Source: Ogataea parapolymorpha DL-1 (lineage: Eukaryota > Ascomycota > Pichiomycetes > Pichiales > Pichiaceae). Taken from it: a stretch of 64,000 bases of DNA. The DNA lies in assembly GCF_000187245.1 (NCBI RefSeq), contig NC_027863.1:556735-620734 (forward strand). The letters are read 5' to 3'. The notes under the pieces are model-generated. The model was not told where the DNA came from. It did not search any database and saw only the letters and a program-made list of their open reading frames with translations. Within the stretch, counting starts at the first letter, position 1. The number at the start of each line of letters is the position of its first letter. The translations under genes were made by a program, and so were the position numbers. Positions 1 through 10,100 of the stretch are shown here, in pieces.

Positions 1-390
1 CTGGATGTTTGCGTCAATGTCAAAATTTTGATACGTGTCTCTGATCAACTGGATATTCCGTTCAAAGCCTTGCTTGTCTCCGAGCACCACGAATGCGTCC
101 AATGTATCGAAAAGAGTTAGAGAATAGTTTCCCATCGCGTCGTTCTTCCATGTGTTGTGAATATCCTCGTAGTCGCGAGACGCAGGCTCGCAAGTGAGCG
201 GATCCACCTCGTCATAAGGAAATCCATGGGCCATGTAGCTATTGAATCCATGATAGAATAGGCTTTTCGTGCGGTTGCGCAGGTCTTTCAAATGAAGCTC
301 CGAAAATCCACCGTACTTCCCGGATGACGCATACGTTACCGGAAAGCAAGTGACGAGTAATTGCAACAAATATACAAGAACAACTGTCAT
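1..390 (-). CDS. HTM1: HTM1/MNL1 (EDEM-type ER alpha-mannosidase), 5' part only
   Basis: This is a partial gene of 130 codons, reading leftward off the window from an ATG at 388-390. The first ~21 residues form a hydrophobic signal peptide ending near VTYA. Then come the opening blocks of the GH47 mannosidase fold: LFYHGFNSYMAHGFPYDEVD, and NDAMGNYSLTLFDTLDAFVV, which closely follow the start of yeast Htm1 (EDEM). Family knowledge: Htm1 works with Pdi1 in the ER lumen and trims mannose from misfolded glycoproteins, marking them for ER-associated degradation. The catalytic carboxylates and C-terminal region lie outside the window, so activity cannot be judged here. Paralogues such as MNL2 or MNS1 are possible, but the EDEM-like PYDEV/DxMGNYSLTL wording favours HTM1. 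Confidence 0.8.
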   Translation of the reverse strand, partial: MTVVLVYLLQLLVTCFPVTYASSGKYGGFSELHLKDLRNRTKSLFYHGFNSYMAHGFPYDEVDPLTCEPASRDYEDIHNTWKNDAMGNYSLTLFDTLDAFVVLGDKQGFERNIQLIRDTYQNFDIDANIQ

Positions 391-663
391 GTCAACATTT
401 GCGATTTGAAAAAATATTCCAGGCTGTGTAGCATACATAAAAGACCAGTGTAGCTATGCGCTTGAAGCCCCCGAGATCTTTACATTCTTCATGTGGTACG
501 CCTGTGGACGAAAAGTCCAAAACCTATCCAGCTTCTCGTTGCGCAAATTAGCCCTTTCGTACGCAGTCAACTTATTTTGGCTCCGCAAAACTATTTAACA
601 CTTCAAATTTATATAATGCCAAAACTAAAACGGAAGCAATTTCGCGTAACACAACATTGTCTC

Positions 664-1260
664 TTAGTGAGTCAAATTCACCGGCTTGCCCGCCTCCCAC
701 TCTTTTAATGCGTTTTTGATATTTTCCCAAAATTTCAGCTTCACCGTTTCAAGGGCGATCGCCTCATAATCCTCTGTTTTGTAGAGCTCCTCCAGTTTTG
801 CAATGCTTTTCTCAATTCTCTCGTCATTCTCCTGTTCCAACTTTGCTAGCTCCTGCTCACTTTGTATATCTTCCAGATCCTCATGGACGTTCAATATTTC
901 CATCAAAACGGACTGATCCTGGAACTGAAACTTTTTGTTCACCGCATCGTTGTTTAGGTCAATGTTGGCGTTTTTCTTCAGTAAATACTGCGACCGTTTC
1001 AAGGGGCTCGACAACACTGTGTATGCATTATTCAGAAGCGATGAAAGATCGCCTGCAGTCTCATCCTTAATCCGATTGAGGTCCGGATGGTTGGTGCTTT
1101 GGAGTAAGCGGAATTCATTCCGAAGCTGCTTCAGGTCCACTGAAAAAGGAGAATTGGGTGGCGACCCTTTCGGGAATGTTTTTGGAAATAATTTGTAGAA
1201 GTCCACTAGACTCGAATTGTGTCTGGCTGTGATTTTGAAAGGTGCCCGAACTCTATGCAT
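664..1260 (-). CDS. JAC1: JAC1, mitochondrial J-type co-chaperone for Fe-S cluster transfer
   Basis: The product has 198 residues. The basic N-terminus (MHRVRAPFKITARHNSS) looks like a mitochondrial presequence. The J-domain follows, with its HPD tripeptide at residues 58-60 in the context STNHPDLNR. The C-terminal half is the acidic HscB-type helical domain (DQSVLMEILNVHEDLEDIQ), which in the family binds the scaffold protein Isu1. Jac1 delivers Isu1 with its Fe-S cluster to the Hsp70 Ssq1 and stimulates the ATPase of Ssq1 in the matrix. Length matches the yeast protein (~184). The gene is divergent from the NDUFB4-like gene, with only 74 bp between the start codons. Confidence 0.9.
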   Translation of the reverse strand: MHRVRAPFKITARHNSSLVDFYKLFPKTFPKGSPPNSPFSVDLKQLRNEFRLLQSTNHPDLNRIKDETAGDLSSLLNNAYTVLSSPLKRSQYLLKKNANIDLNNDAVNKKFQFQDQSVLMEILNVHEDLEDIQSEQELAKLEQENDERIEKSIAKLEELYKTEDYEAIALETVKLKFWENIKNALKEWEAGKPVNLTH

Positions 1261-1334
1261 AATAATTTGATTTAAATAATTTAATTTGAATATTATTCTA
1301 TTAAATTTACCCCTCGATTTAAAACAATTTCCTC
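1261..1334. promoter_or_regulatory. 74-bp bidirectional promoter, JAC1 / NDUFB4-like
   Basis: This is the whole space between two divergent ATG codons. It is almost pure A+T, with runs of AATTTAA type. One CCCCT (the complement of the AGGGG stress element) sits at about 1311-1315. Both genes serve mitochondria, so joint control is plausible but inferred. Confidence 0.5.
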
Positions 1335-1568
1335 ATGGCAGGTGGAAGACATTTATTGCGCACAGACAAAGAGGTGCAAAAGTTCGCCTACTTTCGGGAG
1401 AACTTGGCAAACTACTACAAATTCAACCTTAAATCAACCTCAATCGGCGTGGTTGCCCTTGTGATCATTCCTGTGTCGCTCATGTATGTGGCATACAACA
1501 CCCATACAATTGATGTTATTGGCAAGAGGAGGTCCAAGCCAGTGCAGGAGGACTGGTCACCAAGATGA
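1335..1568 (+). CDS. Probable complex I accessory subunit, NDUFB4/B15-like
   Basis: This is a 77-residue protein. A charged N-terminus (MAGGRHLLRTDKEVQKFAYF) leads to a NLANYYKFNLKST segment, one membrane helix at about residues 38-56 (IGVVALVIIPVSLMYVAYNT) and a basic, tryptophan-containing tail (IGKRRSKPVQEDW). The order 'xYFRENxxxYYKFxxK + single TM + xxxGKRRxxP' resembles the small fungal NDUFB4 (B15) subunits of NADH:ubiquinone oxidoreductase, which sit in the distal membrane arm. If correct, the organism has complex I, unlike S. cerevisiae. The match rests on short motifs recalled from the family, so another small mitochondrial membrane protein remains possible. It ends 57 bp before the convergent 461-residue gene. 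Confidence 0.6.
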   Translation: MAGGRHLLRTDKEVQKFAYFRENLANYYKFNLKSTSIGVVALVIIPVSLMYVAYNTHTIDVIGKRRSKPVQEDWSPR

Positions 1569-1625
1569 TCTGCGATATTTATTACATATATATACAACCA
1601 AATGTTACTTTATTTATTGTGTTCG

Positions 1626-3011
1626 TTACCGTTGTCTCCTCCGTTTCCTCTCCATTCCTTCCAAAACGACCTCGCTATCACGATTCTCGTTGTACCCATT
1701 ATTATTCAAATGCCCATTTGTGTATTGATTCACTTTCGGAGGCTGCGAGGGCTCCACTTCCACAATGCTATCGTCGCTGTCGTCCAGCTGTCTCTCATGT
1801 TCCTCCCATAAGCTCAACAGCTGTGCCAATTGGGCCTCGCCAATTAGTTCCGAGAGTTCTTCGCAGCTATTGAAAAGCAGTTGAGCAGGATTATACCTTG
1901 CAAGGTCGTCGTTGACAGCGTCTGTCCCATATAAGCGTAGATTGTTGAGGATTTTGCAGAGCACACTTAATTGAGGAGCCCAATTGCGATTATTGAAAAA
2001 CTTCATGGACGAACAGATTAGCGTTTCCAAATGGAGCGGCATGTTCCCAGTAGCAAACTTTATGGATCCTACCTGGAGCGTGATCTTAACATTGAGATGC
2101 TGTGCGAGTGATTCGATGAAATGCATACACTCGGGCGTTTCGAGTCCATCGAAAATCAACTCTTTTGGCTCTCTGAAGGTGAGAAATAGAAAACTCATAA
2201 AGTTTCCCACACTCACATAGCTGGAGTTGTCGAGTGGCAACAAAAAGTTGAACTTCGTCGCACAATCCTGCACATGCAACACATAGCGAAACCATCGTTC
2301 TTCAACTTGTCTCGACTCATTGATCATGGCAAATCCGGAGTTGCACATGTAATCTTCAAAATCAAGGATTTGGAAATTGAGCACTTCAAATGGCCGCAGT
2401 ACTCGAATACAGCTTGCAATGAGATCAAATATGATAGCATTGTATCCAAAGATCATTTCTGGTGCGTGCGCGTGGCTGCCTGTGTTTTTGATCATGCGAC
2501 AAACAAATTCCACTAGTTTCTCAAATCCAAGGATCATTTGACAGCCATCTGGCACCGTTTTGTAAAACAACTTTTGGTAAGTTTCGGAATTGAGATCCCT
2601 GCTCTCATCACAAAGTATAGCAACGCCTTCATTGTCCACGTAGGTGACGGCCTTGTTACTTGTAAGTAGTGCGTATACTCGCAGTCTTTGTCTTAGAAAA
2701 TCAATGAAAGTTTCATTTTTGAACTCCATCAAATATGGCTTGAGCGCTCTCATACGCCCTAGTCGCCTCACGTACTCAAACAGCTCAAACTTATCGGCAA
2801 GGATGAGCTCAATCTCCACTTGAGTAAGCACAAGGGACTGATCTGTATGCTCAAAACCATAATCCAGAGAAGGAGACCCAGATCTGGCCAGCAGATCGGT
2901 CGCAGATTTGCTTCGCTCAAAAAGTGATAGGTAGAATAAATTTTGGGACTTGCTGAGCTTGTCTCTGAGAGATTTTTTGAGCCTATCGTCCACAATGACT
3001 CGTAAACTCAT
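1626..3011 (-). CDS. Unrecognised 461-residue protein, helical, basic C-terminal tail
   Basis: I do not recognise this gene. The ORF opens with an ATG at 3009-3011. Residues ~1-380 read as a soluble, leucine-rich, mostly helical protein (for example TQVEIELILADKFELFEYV and IIFDLIASCIRVLRPFEVL), which could form an armadillo-like or alpha-solenoid fold. From about residue 395 it becomes acidic (DDSDDSIVEVE), then Asn-rich, and it ends in a strongly basic EGMERKRRRQR, a plausible nuclear localisation signal. There is no signal peptide or convincing membrane segment. It lies in tandem downstream of CLB2 on the same strand (141 bp apart) and converges on the NDUFB4-like gene. Length and coding quality support a real gene; function is unknown. 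Confidence 0.75.
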   Translation of the reverse strand: MSLRVIVDDRLKKSLRDKLSKSQNLFYLSLFERSKSATDLLARSGSPSLDYGFEHTDQSLVLTQVEIELILADKFELFEYVRRLGRMRALKPYLMEFKNETFIDFLRQRLRVYALLTSNKAVTYVDNEGVAILCDESRDLNSETYQKLFYKTVPDGCQMILGFEKLVEFVCRMIKNTGSHAHAPEMIFGYNAIIFDLIASCIRVLRPFEVLNFQILDFEDYMCNSGFAMINESRQVEERWFRYVLHVQDCATKFNFLLPLDNSSYVSVGNFMSFLFLTFREPKELIFDGLETPECMHFIESLAQHLNVKITLQVGSIKFATGNMPLHLETLICSSMKFFNNRNWAPQLSVLCKILNNLRLYGTDAVNDDLARYNPAQLLFNSCEELSELIGEAQLAQLLSLWEEHERQLDDSDDSIVEVEPSQPPKVNQYTNGHLNNNGYNENRDSEVVLEGMERKRRRQR

Positions 3012-3152
3012 TAAATTAAATAACTTGATTCAAATTGTGGATAAATATAAATTGAAAGCTCTCTACACCTTACACCGGGGTAAAATGAGATTATGTCATT
3101 ACTAGATAGATTAGGGAGCAGTGGTGAGCAAGACAATAGCAAGGAAGTTAGG

Positions 3153-4424
3153 TCACAACATTGGGTCCATGATATTTTTGCCTTCGCTCGTAATTTTCTT
3201 TGCCCACTGTCTTGCCAAAATCGACACCTTCATAAATTTGCGCGAAGCATACTTCTTGAAAAACTCCTCGTGCACAATAGGACTGATCAGATAATCTATA
3301 ATCATTTCGCTCACTTCCTTCAAATCGCTCTCTTTGTATCCCCCACTGTAGTGGATGAGGTTGCCGTTCCAGTCGTTCTTCGACAGCATTTTGCGTGCTA
3401 TGTACATAGCAGCTGCTGAACACAACGATGGCAGGTATCCAATAAATTTGTGGTCGATGATTGATATTTCTAACAGATATTTGCCAATGGTTCTGGACTG
3501 AACGTCGTAGTCATCGGCTTTGGAAATGCGTCGTAGGAAGTTCATAGGATTTGGGTAACTCATGTTGAACTGGAGAATCTCCAGGATGAATTTTTCTGCG
3601 TTTAGGATCTCCTCCTCGGTGAAGCCTCCGTCCGTCACGTAGGCATAGTTCTTCACAGATGGAGAATACACCTCCTCGTATTTAGCGGCAATGAATAAAG
3701 AACCAGTGGCCAACAGCTGCAATCTGTCAACTTGGACACTTTCGCGTGACATGAAGCGATCCATAATGTTGATAGCAAGATACAATGTTTCTGGAAGGAG
3801 TCTGAACTTTAGATGCACTTCGACCATCCAGTCCACCAAAATAGAACGCATCTTAGGGCGCAGATTCCTTTGCCAATGCAAGTAGTTTGGATCTGGAAGA
3901 GTCTTGAGCTCCAGTTCATGCAAGTATTCAAAGATGTCGTTAACGTACTCGCTCACCATCAGCGGATCGTCGGCGTCGTCTGCATCAAGATCGTCCCAGG
4001 TGTAGTCGTGTTCCACCTTAACTTTCTTGACTTCCTGAGTCCCCTGCTCTAGAAAGTCACTGCTCGAATCTGTGGCCTGTCTTTTGAGTGACACGCGCTT
4101 GTCGCTGTGTTCTGGTTCCTGCTTGTCCGCACGGATTTTCAAGGGCCTCACAAGTTGGCCCGCAGTTTTTCCTTGTTGTGACTGTTGATGAGGTAGACTC
4201 TGTCTTTGTCTCTGTGTCTCTAAAATGCCCGCGTTATTGTTGATGTCTGTCAACGCCGAGCGCGCACGGGTCAGCGATTGTTTTGGTCGAGGTTGGCTGT
4301 CCGCCAATCCTTTGGAAGACATCACACCGCTGATTTGCGGCATGTTCTCGTCGTCCATTTGCATTTGAGAAAGTTCCTGAATGTTAGATTCACGCGACTC
4401 CATTAGTATACTCACTCTTGACAT
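3153..4424 (-). CDS. CLB2: B-type mitotic cyclin, CLB1/CLB2 type
   Basis: The protein has 423 residues. A destruction box RSALTDINN (R55, L58, N63; RxxLxxxxN) lies in the N-terminus, consistent with APC/C-driven turnover. The two cyclin folds span ~165-420: MRSILVDWMVEVHLKFRLLP (MRAIL-type box), then YPNPMNFLRRISKADDYDVQ and NLIHYSGGYKESDLKEV. The YPNPMNFLRRISKADDYD and HYSGGY wording is that of Clb1/Clb2 rather than Clb3/4 (WPGPM, FYSGYT), so the CLB2 symbol is justified by type, although Clb1 and Clb2 cannot be told apart. It activates Cdk1 for entry into mitosis. The start is ATG at 4422-4424; Met8 is an alternative. Its upstream gap holds forkhead- and MCB-like elements. Confidence 0.9.
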   Translation of the reverse strand: MSRVSILMESRESNIQELSQMQMDDENMPQISGVMSSKGLADSQPRPKQSLTRARSALTDINNNAGILETQRQRQSLPHQQSQQGKTAGQLVRPLKIRADKQEPEHSDKRVSLKRQATDSSSDFLEQGTQEVKKVKVEHDYTWDDLDADDADDPLMVSEYVNDIFEYLHELELKTLPDPNYLHWQRNLRPKMRSILVDWMVEVHLKFRLLPETLYLAINIMDRFMSRESVQVDRLQLLATGSLFIAAKYEEVYSPSVKNYAYVTDGGFTEEEILNAEKFILEILQFNMSYPNPMNFLRRISKADDYDVQSRTIGKYLLEISIIDHKFIGYLPSLCSAAAMYIARKMLSKNDWNGNLIHYSGGYKESDLKEVSEMIIDYLISPIVHEEFFKKYASRKFMKVSILARQWAKKITSEGKNIMDPML

Positions 4425-4789
4425 GATGGAGCAGAAATTTTTGGCGTTATTCTCGTTCTTGTCGCTTTCTTTTGGTATCCCTTCTAAAACACGTCCGCTA
4501 CTTGTCTCTCTGTAAATCTAGCTTAATTCCAAACGTGTATTTGTTCCAGTACAACTCTCCTCGTTATGCACTCTCTAAGGCTTCGTGTCAACTCAAAACG
4601 GCGTCCTACACTCCTTGAAAGCCAGCAAACCAGACCTAAAATTCACTTGTTTTCTTTATAAACCTTGGTATTCCCTAAAAGAGAAACTAGAAAAAAAACA
4701 CCCGTGCTTTCTGCCATCCTGCCTACCCTGGCAATATGTAAACACTAAGAAGTTATTTAATTTGAGGTGCGAGGTGTAAACGCGTTCGT
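4425..4789 (-). promoter_or_regulatory. CLB2 upstream region with forkhead- and MCB-like elements
   Basis: There are 365 bp between the SLI15 stop and the CLB2 start. GTAAACA (forkhead core) is at 4738-4744 and ACGCGT (MCB consensus) is at 4780-4785, immediately beyond the SLI15 stop codon. A CCCTAAAAGAG stretch near 4675 is a poor match to an Mcm1 CArG box. Forkhead/Mcm1 control of CLB2 is established in S. cerevisiae; its operation here is inferred from motifs only. Confidence 0.4.
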
Positions 4790-7045
4790 TCAACTATATC
4801 CCATTTTACGGTCGTACTCTTCGGTCTCCTTCTGGCCCAACACATCGCTGTCGTTCCATTTGATGTTCAGACTGCCATAGTAGCTTCTTTCAAAAATTTC
4901 TGTGCAATTGATCTTCTGGATCTGGCCAAAAACTGAACTAGGATTGGTCTTAGCCTGCCGCCTAAGAAGCTGCTTGATATTCGCGTTTGTGCCCCATGGA
5001 GCAAGCTGCTTCGACGCTTCATCATCTTCATTATCCGAGTTTATCTCTGGCAGCTCGTTTACGTCTATGATGACTGGTTTGGAAGGCTTGGAAGTCACCA
5101 CCTCACTCGTAGGCTTTGTAGCAGGCTCCGGTAAACGATTTAGTTTCGAGTGATTCACAGAGATCTTTCTCAGCTTGATGTCCGCACGCTGCCTTTTGGC
5201 TTGCAGTAAATGCTCAGACTTTTTGCGCTTCTCTAATTTCTTATGCAAGTCTATCAGACTCTTTGCATCTGGCGAGCCAACTCCATACTGAGATTTGTTT
5301 GAGCTCGGTTGCAGCATCTGCTCGGTCAATGGCAGTTTTGACCTATTCAGTTCATTAGGCAATTTCAATTCAAGCTGGCTCAGCTTTGATTTCTGTATCT
5401 TCTTGTCCAGGTTGGTTAATCTCTCCGCCGGAGTTTTGGTGATTTTCGACGTTGGGATAAAAGACTTACTTTTTGACGGCGAGCCTGTCGCTTTTGTCAC
5501 CTCACTGTGCTTCTCCAACTTTATTGATTTCAGTAGTTGAGATTTATGACGCGAATCGTCGATACCAAGACGGGCAGGGGTCTTCGTAAGGTGTATGTTT
5601 TCTTTCGAAGGGGACAATTTACTGCGTTTTGTACTGGCTTCAGTTGGTGCCATCAGCCGCGATAATAGATTAGAATGCGCGTGTTTGTTTGGGGATTTTT
5701 TTGGAGAGCCGTTATGTTGTTTTGAAGGGGACTTATGAGGCGATTTGAACAGTTCGTTCTGTAGTGGAGAAGACTTATAAGCCAGCCCTCTATTGATGTT
5801 GATGGTAGACTCGCTGCTGCCTGTATTCGATGGCGACAGATCGCTAATTGGGGGCAACCTCAAGTTGTACGGCTGCTTAATTATGCTGGAATTGAAAGAA
5901 CCATAATCCTTGAACGGAGACAGTTCATCCCGGTTTTCATCCCTTAAAACGTGTTGTGTAGGTCCTCTAATCTGTTTTGTTGTCCTCTTTGGCTGGTTTG
6001 TGGCCTTACTAATTGATTTTTTCTTCCCCTGCTTGATCATTAGAGGTTCTCTCGATGGCAGTTCCGCAAACTTAATAGGCGACCTGCCTGCGTTCGGAGT
6101 AGTGCTATTGTTGACACTTGGCAGCTTGCTTGTTTGCGCATCCGTCTTGAGTGGTATCCTTATCTGTGCAAGTTCAATCTTTTCGAGTTTTCCAATTTGG
6201 AAGCTAATGTCGTTGTCAATGTCGCTTAGCATGATATCTCCCTCGTCCAGAAGAACCGATGCATCGGCCGGTGATTGAGCGGGTTTCTCTCGTTGCTTCG
6301 GAACAGAGTCAGTGGGCGTGGTGGTGGCTGTTTCGTGTGCAATAGGACGCGTGAATTCTTCCTTCGGCGACGATTCTTCATGCATTAGAGTTTTGCGAGC
6401 AAACGATTTGCGAATGTTTTTCGAGATTGCGTCGAATGAGAGATCAGAAGACTCTTCATTATCGGAAACAGCCCTTTTAGGAGATTCAGAGACATGCTGT
6501 TTGCAGGCCTCAGGAGACAGAGTTGGAAGTTTGTCTTGCAATTGCGAATGATCTTGCTTGCTTGATTCAGCTTCAAGTACAGGAGAAACCTGTGGCTCTG
6601 GCGAATCGTGCATGGATGGCTCTTCGTTGTCAATGTCCTTGCTGCTGTGTTGGGTCACTATATTCGTCTGTTCTTGGATCAACTCCACCCCTTGTGAATA
6701 TAAGTCCCTCACAGGCGAGCTTACCCTTCTAAGTTTTGCGGGTGACCTTAGCAACACCATCACACTCTGGTCTTTGTCTTGCTGTCTTTCCTGGTCCTCC
6801 TCTAGTAATGACAAATCACTCAGATCCGAGCAGCTTGTCACTTCATGCATAACCTCATTAATCCATTCACTATGCTCCATCATAGCCAGTCCAAGTTGAT
6901 CAACACTTGATTTTATCAGTTTAGTTTCCACGTTAACTTCCTGGGCAAACCATTTGGAAAATCCTGGAATTGTTGCTGTATCAACATTGCCAACGGTGCT
7001 TTCTCGCTGTTTCTTCAAGCGGGCCGCGGCTTTGACCCCCCACAT
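4790..7045 (-). CDS. SLI15: SLI15, INCENP-like chromosomal passenger subunit
   Basis: The product has 751 residues. It is long, low in complexity and rich in Ser, Lys and Pro (many SPxK/R, typical of a microtubule-binding Cdk substrate). The C-terminal ~75 residues form the IN-box that binds and activates Aurora kinase (Ipl1): LAPWGTNANIKQLLRRQA followed by SSVFGQIQKINCTEIFE. The N-terminus MWGVKAAARLKKQREST resembles the Sli15/INCENP start, which binds Bir1 and Nbl1. I chose ATG 7043-7045. The frame stays open upstream to 7270, but that extension overlaps URB1 coding sequence and has no family character. The protein should act in the Ipl1-Sli15-Bir1 complex that corrects kinetochore attachments and organises the anaphase spindle. 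Confidence 0.85.
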   Translation of the reverse strand: MWGVKAAARLKKQRESTVGNVDTATIPGFSKWFAQEVNVETKLIKSSVDQLGLAMMEHSEWINEVMHEVTSCSDLSDLSLLEEDQERQQDKDQSVMVLLRSPAKLRRVSSPVRDLYSQGVELIQEQTNIVTQHSSKDIDNEEPSMHDSPEPQVSPVLEAESSKQDHSQLQDKLPTLSPEACKQHVSESPKRAVSDNEESSDLSFDAISKNIRKSFARKTLMHEESSPKEEFTRPIAHETATTTPTDSVPKQREKPAQSPADASVLLDEGDIMLSDIDNDISFQIGKLEKIELAQIRIPLKTDAQTSKLPSVNNSTTPNAGRSPIKFAELPSREPLMIKQGKKKSISKATNQPKRTTKQIRGPTQHVLRDENRDELSPFKDYGSFNSSIIKQPYNLRLPPISDLSPSNTGSSESTININRGLAYKSSPLQNELFKSPHKSPSKQHNGSPKKSPNKHAHSNLLSRLMAPTEASTKRSKLSPSKENIHLTKTPARLGIDDSRHKSQLLKSIKLEKHSEVTKATGSPSKSKSFIPTSKITKTPAERLTNLDKKIQKSKLSQLELKLPNELNRSKLPLTEQMLQPSSNKSQYGVGSPDAKSLIDLHKKLEKRKKSEHLLQAKRQRADIKLRKISVNHSKLNRLPEPATKPTSEVVTSKPSKPVIIDVNELPEINSDNEDDEASKQLAPWGTNANIKQLLRRQAKTNPSSVFGQIQKINCTEIFERSYYGSLNIKWNDSDVLGQKETEEYDRKMGYS

Positions 7046-7187
7046 CTGGATATAAAAAACAAATATTAATTGATTTGTTCGTGTTGTTTTGTTTTTGGGA
7101 CTTTTGGTGCACGACCTCAGAAAAAATATTTGAAATATTTTTGATCTTGGATTCAATATATTAATATTAGCAGCATAGCCTGAAACC
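7046..7187. promoter_or_regulatory. 142-bp divergent promoter, SLI15 / URB1
   Basis: AT-rich spacer between the SLI15 and URB1 start codons. A TATAAAA-type box lies at about 7051-7057 on the plus strand, close to the SLI15 start. I see no other recognisable site. Confidence 0.4.
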
Positions 7188-10100
7188 ATGTCCAAAAAAG
7201 CCAAATACGTCTCCAATATAGACACAGGCGTCTTGCAGCAATTTTCAGGATACTTAGATGTTTTGGACAAGAAAGAAGAGCCAACAACAGAGTCATTACA
7301 GAGTTTTTCCTCGTTCCTAGAAACTTCTCAAAATTTAAATGCTCTTGTCCAAGCCTTCTCATATTATTCCACAGTCAATGACCATTCCGGTCTATCGCAG
7401 ACATTACAAAAACTTGTGAGACTGATTAGACTTGGAATTCGCTATCAAGAGCTTCACAAACCGTGCTCTACGCTCATACAAGATATCCTATCAACTCACA
7501 ATATCAAGATCTTTTACAGATGTCTTAATAATCAAAAAGGAGGAATAACGAATCCTGCATTGAGGTTACTTTCGGCGTCGTTGGAGTTCAGAAAAGGAGC
7601 ATATGTGGATCTGTTTCTTGACAATTTCGACCTTTCCCTGAAAGTTCTTCCTCAGCTTCTTGTACCAATAAAATCAGAAATGGAAGATCCGTCAAAATGT
7701 AAGTCTAAAAGCTCCATTCGCAGCAACTTCATTTTGTTCTGGGTATCTTTGTGTTCACAAGCCAATCCTTTGACAAGAAAGGACTTGTTATTCAATAACA
7801 GAAAAATAACCACGAATTGGATTAAGTACATAGCAACCCATGATTCTTATGACACGATTAGACAAGCACTCAACTTTCTTGACAAGTACATCATAGAGGA
7901 ACGCTCCTACAAGAAGATGACGAAGTGCAAGATATTTGGAGATTATATTCCCAAGAAGCTTTTAGAATTATATGGCGTCGAGGCCGTCCGCGATGAGGTT
8001 CATGACTTTTTGACAAAACTAGCAACAGACCATGAAGTGGGCCTTGTGTTCTCTGATGACAGGAACACGACAGATACGACCGGTGCTCCTGTGACAATTG
8101 GAGACCACACGTTCAAAATCCATAATAAATTGATATTCAGCCTTCTAGCAAGTTGCAAACCTTGGACTGATGTAAAACAACTGGATCTGATCGTTTCTGT
8201 TCTTTCTGCTGTTCCAGAACTAGTTCCTTGCTATAATTACAACCTCGGCCAAACAATCGGGGTTCATGATCCCAAACTATCCGCTTTATATATCGCAGAG
8301 TCACTACTTCTCACCAAAATCATCAGATTACCGGTTGCTGAAAAGATTTTAGGATCCAATTCTCCAGCATCTGTTCTTGTCGAGTACATCTGTCCTAACT
8401 CGTTGAGAAGAACATCGTTTTCGAAGGTTTTTTCCACTGATATTGGTCTGGTGCGTCACATCGGTTCTCAATTATTAGTTGATGTGTTACAGAAGCTCCA
8501 AAAGAGTTACACATTCATGAACGCGGATGTGAGAAACGAAGTTCTGGAAATTCTTATAAACCAACGCTTACCAGATTTCAGTTTGATAATTGGTGCTCTT
8601 AACGACTGCTACAAATCTGAGCCATACAATAAGCTTTTGATAGTCAATCTATTGAAAGTATGCGAATATTACCAAGCGGTTCTTAACCAGTCTGTGTCAG
8701 TGGCTCTACCAAAAATGAACCTTGGTCAGGAAACTGAGTTCAAGGCTATCGACCTCACGATTCTTGAAAGCTATTTGAAGGTCAACTCAGATTCTCAGCA
8801 GAGTAAATGGTTTAATGCAGGAACTGCCAAAAATTCGCTATTCACGACCATTTTGAGACTGCCATACCGGTTGAAGGAAGCTGATATGCGGACTAAGGTG
8901 GTGGGCGTCATCTCAAACCTCATCGACTCGTCGTTGTCTTTCATTGACTGCAGGCAAGACAACTCCATTCTGATTACGCAAGCCTACGCCTTGGTCTATG
9001 CATTGGATCAATTTTCTCGTTACGTGAAAAACGAGGATGACATAAATGCCATTTGCAAAACATTGGATGAGGCCATTTCCAGAGTTATGAGAACGCCGTA
9101 CAAATACATTGATATTACGCGAGATTTTGGAAAACCTATGAGCCCGTTCTATGTTGCTGCCATCGAACAGGCCAAGTTTGCAACCACCGACAATGTGAAG
9201 GTTTGGATTAACCTGTTGACAAGATATATGTTTTTAATCGGAGAACCTTTGGATAGCATGAAAGAGGTCTTGTTGAAGTATTGGTCGGACGATCACTTGG
9301 AATTCGACAATTTTGAGTCGTCCTTGAAGGACTTTTGCTCTAAATTTTACGGTGATGAAGATGTATCGTTTTTTGAAATGGTGGTCAATTATCCAATATC
9401 CAAGTTGAAAAAAGCCATCTCCAGTAAAGTTGCAATGGCAGATATTGATGCTATTGCTCTTCTAAGAAGGCTGCAATTACTGGCTTCCGACGAGACAATG
9501 CAACTTGCAGACATCGAATCCATTGTTGTAGAGTTAACCTCCAAGCTTGCAAATTATATGGCCCAGAGGACTTTTTCACAATACGACACTTTTGATCATG
9601 TTGACCTCTTCAGGTCAAAATACTGGAGCCCCTTGTATCTCAACGGTACTCACTCAGAAAAACAGTACTTTGTGGCTGGTTTGCTAAACGAGATGTTTTA
9701 TTCTCTCTTTGAGCTTGACAGCTCCATCCGTGACAGATTAACGGATTACGAAAATTATGTCCACAATTTCAAATCGCCAGCTATAGAAGAGCAGCAGATC
9801 CTTGCAAGTTCGTTTTGGGTGCTTGATAATACCAAGCTACTAGAGCATCTATTTGGCCCCACAATCATACAGAGCAAAGTTCTCGAGCTGGCTGCTCTTA
9901 GAGATTTGGAAGTGGAAGCTAATGAGCTCACGAAAGTGGCAGATTTTGTGACTGAGACAAGTCTCCATTTTTATGTCACACTCGTTTCGAGGACCAATTT
10001 TGAGGAGTCCCAGATTATTACTCTTGCGCAAAAGGCGCAGCAAAACGAGCTGGTGTACTCCGCTTTATCTGCGATCTTGAGATCCAATCCTGATATAGCA

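Noticed and set aside
7046..7270. 75-codon N-terminal extension of SLI15
   Set aside because: It overlaps URB1 coding sequence, has no INCENP similarity, and the internal Met (7043-7045) gives the family N-terminus.
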